Positions 59,864 through 64,000 of a DNA stretch of 64,000 bases are shown piece by piece. Origin of the DNA: Deinococcus sp. Its GTDB lineage: Bacteria > Deinococcota > Deinococci > Deinococcales > Deinococcaceae. The translations under genes and the position numbers were made by a program. Under the pieces are notes generated by a model that was given only the letters and a program-made list of their open reading frames with translations, searched no databases and was not told where the DNA came from. Positions within the stretch are counted from its first letter, which is position 1; the number at the start of each line of letters is the position of its first letter. Location of the stretch: assembly GCF_018260405.1 (NCBI RefSeq), contig NZ_JAGLBG010000002.1:23492-87491 (forward strand), written 5' to 3'.

Positions 59864-60949
59864 ATGTTCTGGAACGACCCGGCGAAAGCGGCGCTGAATC
59901 AGCTCGGCGAGGTGTTGGAGCTGAACCCAGCAGACCGGGCCCCGCTGTTGCCGCTGCTGCGTGGCGCTCTAAGGAGCGGTGGGGTCGTCGGCCTTTCACG
60001 GGCGGGGCGGCAGACGATCGTCTCACTGGCGGGTGTACCGACGGACGGCGTCTTCGAACTGGCGAGCGTGACCAAGCCGTTCACAGCGGCGCTGGTAGGT
60101 GGGCTGGTTCAGCAGGGTCGGCTGAGCTGGGAAGGCCGTCTGTCGGCGCTGGGCGGTCCGTTCCGGGGCTTGCCCGCCACCTTTACCCCCTACTCGCTGG
60201 CGACCCATACGGCGGGCCTGCCTTTCCACCCGGCCCGCGCCGCGCTAAGGCAGTTCACACAGTTCAACGACCCATACGGCGGCCTGAGTCCCAGGCAAGT
60301 CCTGGCAAGTGCCCGGCGCTGGGCACCGCCCGTGGGCCGCCAGCCACCGCGTTTTGCCTACTCCAATCTGGGATTCGGCGTGCTGGCGCTAGCTGCCGCC
60401 TACGCTGCCGGAGAAGACCTCTCGGGGCTGGGCTACGGAGTGGGCTACGGAGCTGCGCTGCGCCGCCTAGTAACTGCGCCGCTGGGCCTGGAAAGCGTGA
60501 CGCTTGTTCCACCGCCCGCCGGTCTGGTTACTCCCCGGGGGGTGCTGGGCAGTTCCGAAACGACCTCCTTCGGCGCCCTGGTCGGGGCCGGGGGCCTGTA
60601 CGGGAACGCGGCAGACCTACTGGATTTTGCCCGCTCTCAGCTTCAGGGCGCCAGCGGCGCGTTCTGGAGGGCCGCCGCAACACCTCCGGGCCTCAGTGCG
60701 CCGCGCAGTGCCGTGGCTCCGGGATGGTTTTACACGCCCCTGGCGACCTCGAAAACGGCTGCGGGTGATGTGGTCTGGCACGACGGCGTAGCGCGTGGCA
60801 CCCGCACGGCGCTGGGCTTTTGCCCCGCAACGCAGACCGCAGTGGTGGTGCTGGCACGGGGTGGGCTGCCGCTGGCGGGGCAGCGGGCGCTGGTGCCTGT
60901 GCTGGCGCTGCGGCTGCTTGGGGTGCGGTTCGAGCCGCGTTCGCCCTGA
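59864..60949 (+). CDS. Serine hydrolase, beta-lactamase/DD-peptidase fold
   Basis: The 361-residue protein lacks a clear signal peptide. The SxxK motif is SVTKPF in [18 protein letters not shown] (about residues 65-82), the YxN motif is AYSNLGFG, and the third motif region is [10 protein letters not shown]. Such class C-like hydrolases are esterases, peptidases or lactamases. It follows the ZapE-like gene by 7 bases. Confidence 0.87.
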   Translation: MFWNDPAKAALNQLGEVLELNPADRAPLLPLLRGALRSGGVVGLSRAGRQTIVSLAGVPTDGVFELASVTKPFTAALVGGLVQQGRLSWEGRLSALGGPFRGLPATFTPYSLATHTAGLPFHPARAALRQFTQFNDPYGGLSPRQVLASARRWAPPVGRQPPRFAYSNLGFGVLALAAAYAAGEDLSGLGYGVGYGAALRRLVTAPLGLESVTLVPPPAGLVTPRGVLGSSETTSFGALVGAGGLYGNAADLLDFARSQLQGASGAFWRAAATPPGLSAPRSAVAPGWFYTPLATSKTAAGDVVWHDGVARGTRTALGFCPATQTAVVVLARGGLPLAGQRALVPVLALRLLGVRFEPRSP

Positions 60950-60971
60950 CGCCCCCGCCCTGAACAGAACC

Positions 60972-61000
60972 TTGCAGCGTTGTCAGCGGCGTGGTATAAT
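60972..61000 (+). promoter_or_regulatory. Promoter of tRNA-Ala
   Basis: TTGCAG, a 17-bp spacer and consensus TATAAT, 29 bases before the tRNA. Confidence 0.9.
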
Positions 61001-61029
61001 CTTTCTCGCCTGAAATAAAGGGCAGTGAT

Positions 61030-61105
<76 letters not shown>

Positions 61106-61378
61106 CAAAGAAATCCTCCGGAAAGGGCGGACGGGCTGTATACAGATCATCTTGCTTCCCCTTGTTGTGATGTGATTTATCTGTCTGTATCCATAAACAA
61201 TTGAATGTCAACGGAACAACCGGAATACACCGGGACCGGCAGAAATGATCTTGAGCGCCCCTCGACTGGGACGCTCAATTCCTTTAGTGTGGTTCCGGTT
61301 GTTGCTTTTTCTAATGGATCGGGGCGATCCGGTTCCACCAGGCTCTCTGTAAAGAATTAGGTGTCAACGTCAACACGC
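61106..61378. other. Probable left end of a transposable prophage
   Basis: TGTATACAG at 61137 and GTCTGTATCC at 61181 repeat a CTGTAT(A/C)CA motif, as expected of transposase end-binding sites; TG is a usual Mu-type terminus. Two nested inverted repeats follow: AACAACCGGAA (61215) / TTCCGGTTGTT (61293), enclosing TTGAGCG / CGCTCAA, with TTTTTCT after the outer arm. They may terminate transcription from the flanking tRNA or the repressor. Confidence 0.5.
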
Positions 61379-62071
61379 TCAGACGACGGCAATGTTGCTG
61401 TGAATACGGACAACACGACCAACCATCCGGGCAACTCGGCTCGGCGGGATCAGGGCCGTAGCTGGGTCGGAGTATTCCTGGTTGGCGCTGTCGAGTATCC
61501 CGCCGGGGCGGAGGCGCTTCACGACATAGCCGTCGTCAACTAGACGGGCTACAACAGGTGAGTTGATCTCAGGTTCAACATTGCGGTCAACAATCACGAT
61601 GTCTCCGTCGTAGATTGGGCGCTTACCCCCTGCCATGCTGTCTCCGCAAACGTGGAAGGCAATTAGGTCGCGGTTGTCAGCGAACGCTTTTTCAACGTAG
61701 ACCATGTCATCCGAGTCAATCAGACGCTCTGGACCAGCGCCTACGCAGCCTGCAACGTATACAGGCACCTGCTGCACGCCCAGCACTAGGTCTGCGCCAG
61801 GGGCTTCAGGATCGAACAGATACATGATTTCGTGTGTGGGCTTGCCCAATGCTGCGGCTAGCTTCGTGATGCTCTGCCATTTGGGCATGATGGCAACACC
61901 CTTAACAACTCGGCCATTCAGCATGTCGTACATCACGGTGTCGCTAAGTCCTGCGTAGGCTGCAAACTCCACCACGTTGGATAGACCTAGCTCGGCAATC
62001 TTTTTGGCGACCATCGCGTGCAGCGGTCCCCGGCGCACCTTGCTCTTAGAGTTGCGTTCCTTCGCTGTCAT
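61379..62071 (-). CDS. Phage-type repressor with S24 autoprotease domain
   Basis: From ATG 62071 the product has 230 residues. A helix-turn-helix (VVEFAAYAGLSDTVMYDMLN, about 32-51) precedes a LexA/CI-type peptidase: catalytic serine in CGDSMAGG and lysine in DDGYVVKRL, with a probable cleavage site in VYVAGCVGAG. It should hold the element silent until DNA damage. A TACACT -10 lies 6 bases before the ATG, suggesting a leaderless mRNA. Confidence 0.9.
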   Translation of the reverse strand: MTAKERNSKSKVRRGPLHAMVAKKIAELGLSNVVEFAAYAGLSDTVMYDMLNGRVVKGVAIMPKWQSITKLAAALGKPTHEIMYLFDPEAPGADLVLGVQQVPVYVAGCVGAGPERLIDSDDMVYVEKAFADNRDLIAFHVCGDSMAGGKRPIYDGDIVIVDRNVEPEINSPVVARLVDDGYVVKRLRPGGILDSANQEYSDPATALIPPSRVARMVGRVVRIHSNIAVV

Positions 62072-62084
62072 GCGTGAAGTGTAA

Positions 62085-62128
62085 TTGATTTTCCGCAAAT
62101 GCGGATGTACACTTTACGCATCTGCGGA
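62085..62128 (+). promoter_or_regulatory. Paired operators and divergent promoters of the prophage switch
   Basis: O1 is TCCGCAAATGCGGA at 62092-62105; O2 is TACGCATCTGCGGA at 62115-62128, exactly 23 bp later. Rightward promoter: TTGATT (62085), 17-bp spacer, TACACT (62108); O1 lies in that spacer. The leftward repressor promoter has TACACT at 62078-62083 and its -35 region within O1. Confidence 0.75.
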
Positions 62129-62140
62129 AATGGAGGTGGC

Positions 62141-62410
62141 ATGTTAGGACCGAAGATCACAAAGCGTATGTCTGAGCTGGGCATAAAAACCCAGTCTGAT
62201 TTAGCGTCCAGAACGGGCTTATCCGTGAGTTACGTCAATGATTTAATTCGTGGCACACGTGGTAAACGGCTTGGACACATGACGACCCTGAAGCTGGCAA
62301 AAGCACTCAAGGTTAAGCCTATTTTTTTTCGCCAGCGATTCCGCAAACGCGGTAAACGGTGCAGCGAATCACGCAAATGCGAGAAGCCGGGTGGGGAATG
62401 CCGCACATGA
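62141..62410 (+). CDS. Cro/Ner-like helix-turn-helix protein
   Basis: ATG at 62141 after GGAGG gives 89 residues. An XRE-type HTH is seen in TQSDLASRTGLSVSYVNDLIRGTRG (about 16-40). The C-terminus is basic and Cys-containing. Its position between the repressor and transposase matches ner of Mu-like phages. The stop overlaps the transposase start (ATGA). Confidence 0.85.
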   Translation: MLGPKITKRMSELGIKTQSDLASRTGLSVSYVNDLIRGTRGKRLGHMTTLKLAKALKVKPIFFRQRFRKRGKRCSESRKCEKPGGECRT

Positions 62411-64000
62411 GTAAGAGTCGCGGCGCACTTCTCAATATGACGGAGCTGATGCGTCTGTACGACAGGTCCAAACCGACCATTGAGCGCCACCTGGCTGGAC
62501 TTCGCAAGGCTGGAACTCCTGCTTACAGCGAAAAAGTCCCTGAACGCCACAGCAAGGGCGGCGTGCTGGTGAGCTACTACGACCCGGCCACACTCGGCTG
62601 GGAAGTCCCACGGGGCTGTCTCCATCAAATCCTGGGTGATGGTGACAGCCCCCTGTCTCCATCACCTGTCTCCATCACGTCAAGCTGTCTCCATCAATTG
62701 CCGAAAATCACCACGAGCGCGGAGGAAACTGGTTCGCAGGCTCCGCTTACGCCCAAGCTGTCTCCATCACAAAACATGATGGTGACAGCTCCCGGTTTCG
62801 ACCCGGCCACCATCCTACTGACTCAACATGGTGAGGTCGCCAGCGGGGTGTATGCGGACACAGATGGGGCCTTGGACAAACACAGGGAACTGTTGCCAGT
62901 ACTCCAGACTCCAGCCGGGACGACCCTTCGGTCACAGGCCATCGAACAGGCGGCACGGCAGCGCGGGGTCAGCACGCGAACGGTGCGCCGCGAAGTGGAA
63001 AAGGTGGAGCGCCGGGGCCTCGACGGCCTCAAGAAACACCGTCGTGCCGACGCGGGCAGCTTCCGCTTACCACTTCAGACCTTGCAGATCATCGTGTCCG
63101 CGCTGGTCAGCAACTCGCCGACGACCAGCGTGGCCTTCATCCACCGCACTCTGGTGCGGGCTGTACCCGACGCCATGGTGCTGCCACGACGCACAGGAAG
63201 AGAGGTGACGGTCACAGCCGTTACCGTAGGCCGCGTCAAGAAGATGATGCTGGACCACCCGACTCTGCGCCTGCTGTTTGCGAACGCGGATGACCGTAAG
63301 GAATTCCTGCGCTCGTACACCGGCCAAGTTGTGGCTCTCCACGCGAACGAGATGTGGCAGTTGGACATGACCCGTTGCGACGTAGAAGTTGTGGACCCGG
63401 AGACTGGGCGTATCTATAGGCCACGTGTGCAGGCTGTGATTGATGTCTACTCGGGCTGCATTATGGGCATCGCGTTCAGCGAGTCCGAGGATCAGGCGCA
63501 GGCCGATCTGGCTCTGATGCGGGCCATCATGCGGAAGTCCGGCCCCCTGGCCGAGCATTACCCGCTGTTTGGGATTCCAAAGCGCCTCTATATCGACAAC
63601 GGGAAAACTTACTCCAGCGAGCACTTCCACCGCATTGCTGCTGGCCTGGGCATTGAGGTCGTCCACTCCCTTCCCCGCGTCTCCCATACTCGCGGCGCGG
63701 TTGAACGCTTTTTCGGGACCCTGCATAACCTCGAACGCGCCATGACCGGCTATGTCGGTCAAAACGCGGTGGACCGCTCCAGCGAGGAACTGAAGAAGCT
63801 GCGCGTGGCGACCCAGCGATGGCTGGACACCGGTGTAGACCCTGGCCCCGGCAAGCGCCACCAGACCATTCAGGAGTATCAGAACGCGGTGCTGGCGTGG
63901 CTGGTCGTCGAATATAACCAGTGGATGGTGGACGGGCAAACCCGCCTGGAACACTTCCGCGAGACCGCTCCAGACTCCACTCTGCTGGAACTCGACCCCG
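62407..64000 (+). CDS. Mu-type DDE transposase, runs off the window
   Basis: An open frame from ATG 62407 has 531 codons and no stop before the window end. The N-terminus has an HTH (MTELMRLYDRSKPTIERHLA), then a low-complexity region and a second HTH (AIEQAARQRGVSTRTVRREV). The rve/DDE core shows the catalytic acids in order: WQLDMTRCDV, RLYIDNGKTYSSEHF and GAVERFFGTLH. The layout (end-binding HTHs, then core) is that of MuA-like transposases. ATPase B would be expected next. Confidence 0.9.
   Translation, partial: MSKSRGALLNMTELMRLYDRSKPTIERHLAGLRKAGTPAYSEKVPERHSKGGVLVSYYDPATLGWEVPRGCLHQILGDGDSPLSPSPVSITSSCLHQLPKITTSAEETGSQAPLTPKLSPSQNMMVTAPGFDPATILLTQHGEVASGVYADTDGALDKHRELLPVLQTPAGTTLRSQAIEQAARQRGVSTRTVRREVEKVERRGLDGLKKHRRADAGSFRLPLQTLQIIVSALVSNSPTTSVAFIHRTLVRAVPDAMVLPRRTGREVTVTAVTVGRVKKMMLDHPTLRLLFANADDRKEFLRSYTGQVVALHANEMWQLDMTRCDVEVVDPETGRIYRPRVQAVIDVYSGCIMGIAFSESEDQAQADLALMRAIMRKSGPLAEHYPLFGIPKRLYIDNGKTYSSEHFHRIAAGLGIEVVHSLPRVSHTRGAVERFFGTLHNLERAMTGYVGQNAVDRSSEELKKLRVATQRWLDTGVDPGPGKRHQTIQEYQNAVLAWLVVEYNQWMVDGQTRLEHFRETAPDSTLLELDP

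Overview
The window is high-GC bacterial chromosome that most resembles the genus Deinococcus. The grounds are the gene repertoire, dense operons with ATGA/GTGA overlaps, many genes whose -10 box lies 6-7 nt before the start codon (leaderless starts), and a dispersed ~138-bp small noncoding repeat of the SNR type known from D. radiodurans. The species cannot be named from the sequence alone.

Layout. 1-3.2 kb: end of a purine catabolism operon (xdhB 3' part, xdhC, guanine deaminase). 3.3-10 kb: a ComEA-like HhH protein, two overlapping TolC-type genes, a decayed histidine kinase and a LivJ-type binding protein. 10.2-24 kb: a GNAT/MerR/quinone-reductase operon, an acyl-CoA dehydrogenase, two sugar nucleotidyltransferases, a secreted phosphoesterase, a TPR protein, an esterase-like protein without its catalytic serine, pyridoxal kinase, a PAP2 phosphatase, and an intact IS66 element with an 8-bp target duplication. 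24-35.4 kb: ppx, a CobW-type GTPase, and a tightly overlapping corrin-ring operon (cbiE, cbiX-cobH, cbiD, cobI, cobM, cbiG, cobJ-cobK) led by a cobalamin riboswitch. 35.6-40.7 kb: an acyl-CoA operon (MaoC, PaaI, ACAD11-like dehydrogenase, SDR, APH-type kinase, histidine phosphatase), whose first gene is coupled to an 11-codon upstream ORF. 41-43.5 kb: ureidoglycine aminohydrolase and malic enzyme. 43.7-47.5 kb: SAM riboswitch and metN-metI-metQ-metQ. 47.9-52.6 kb: an ABC exporter, an ankyrin protein and a clostripain-like protease. 52.6-54.3 kb: tRNA-Met flanked by transposase remnants, an S1-domain protein and a small HTH protein. 54.6-61 kb: DUF554 protein, leuA with a leucine leader-peptide attenuator, an S4-domain protein, a ZapE-like ATPase, a serine hydrolase and tRNA-Ala. 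61.1-64 kb: left end of what looks like a Mu-type transposable prophage (S24 repressor, Cro/Ner-like protein, DDE transposase running off the window).

Three RNA-based switches (B12, SAM, leucine) control biosynthesis or uptake here. Seven copies of the SNR repeat have TIR-like ends beginning AGAGCA next to TA dinucleotides, which suggests a MITE. Two copies supply the stop codon of the adjoining gene. Further structure beyond ordinary genes includes three palindromes spaced exactly 33 bp apart, a paired-operator switch in the prophage, and several smaller inverted-repeat elements.
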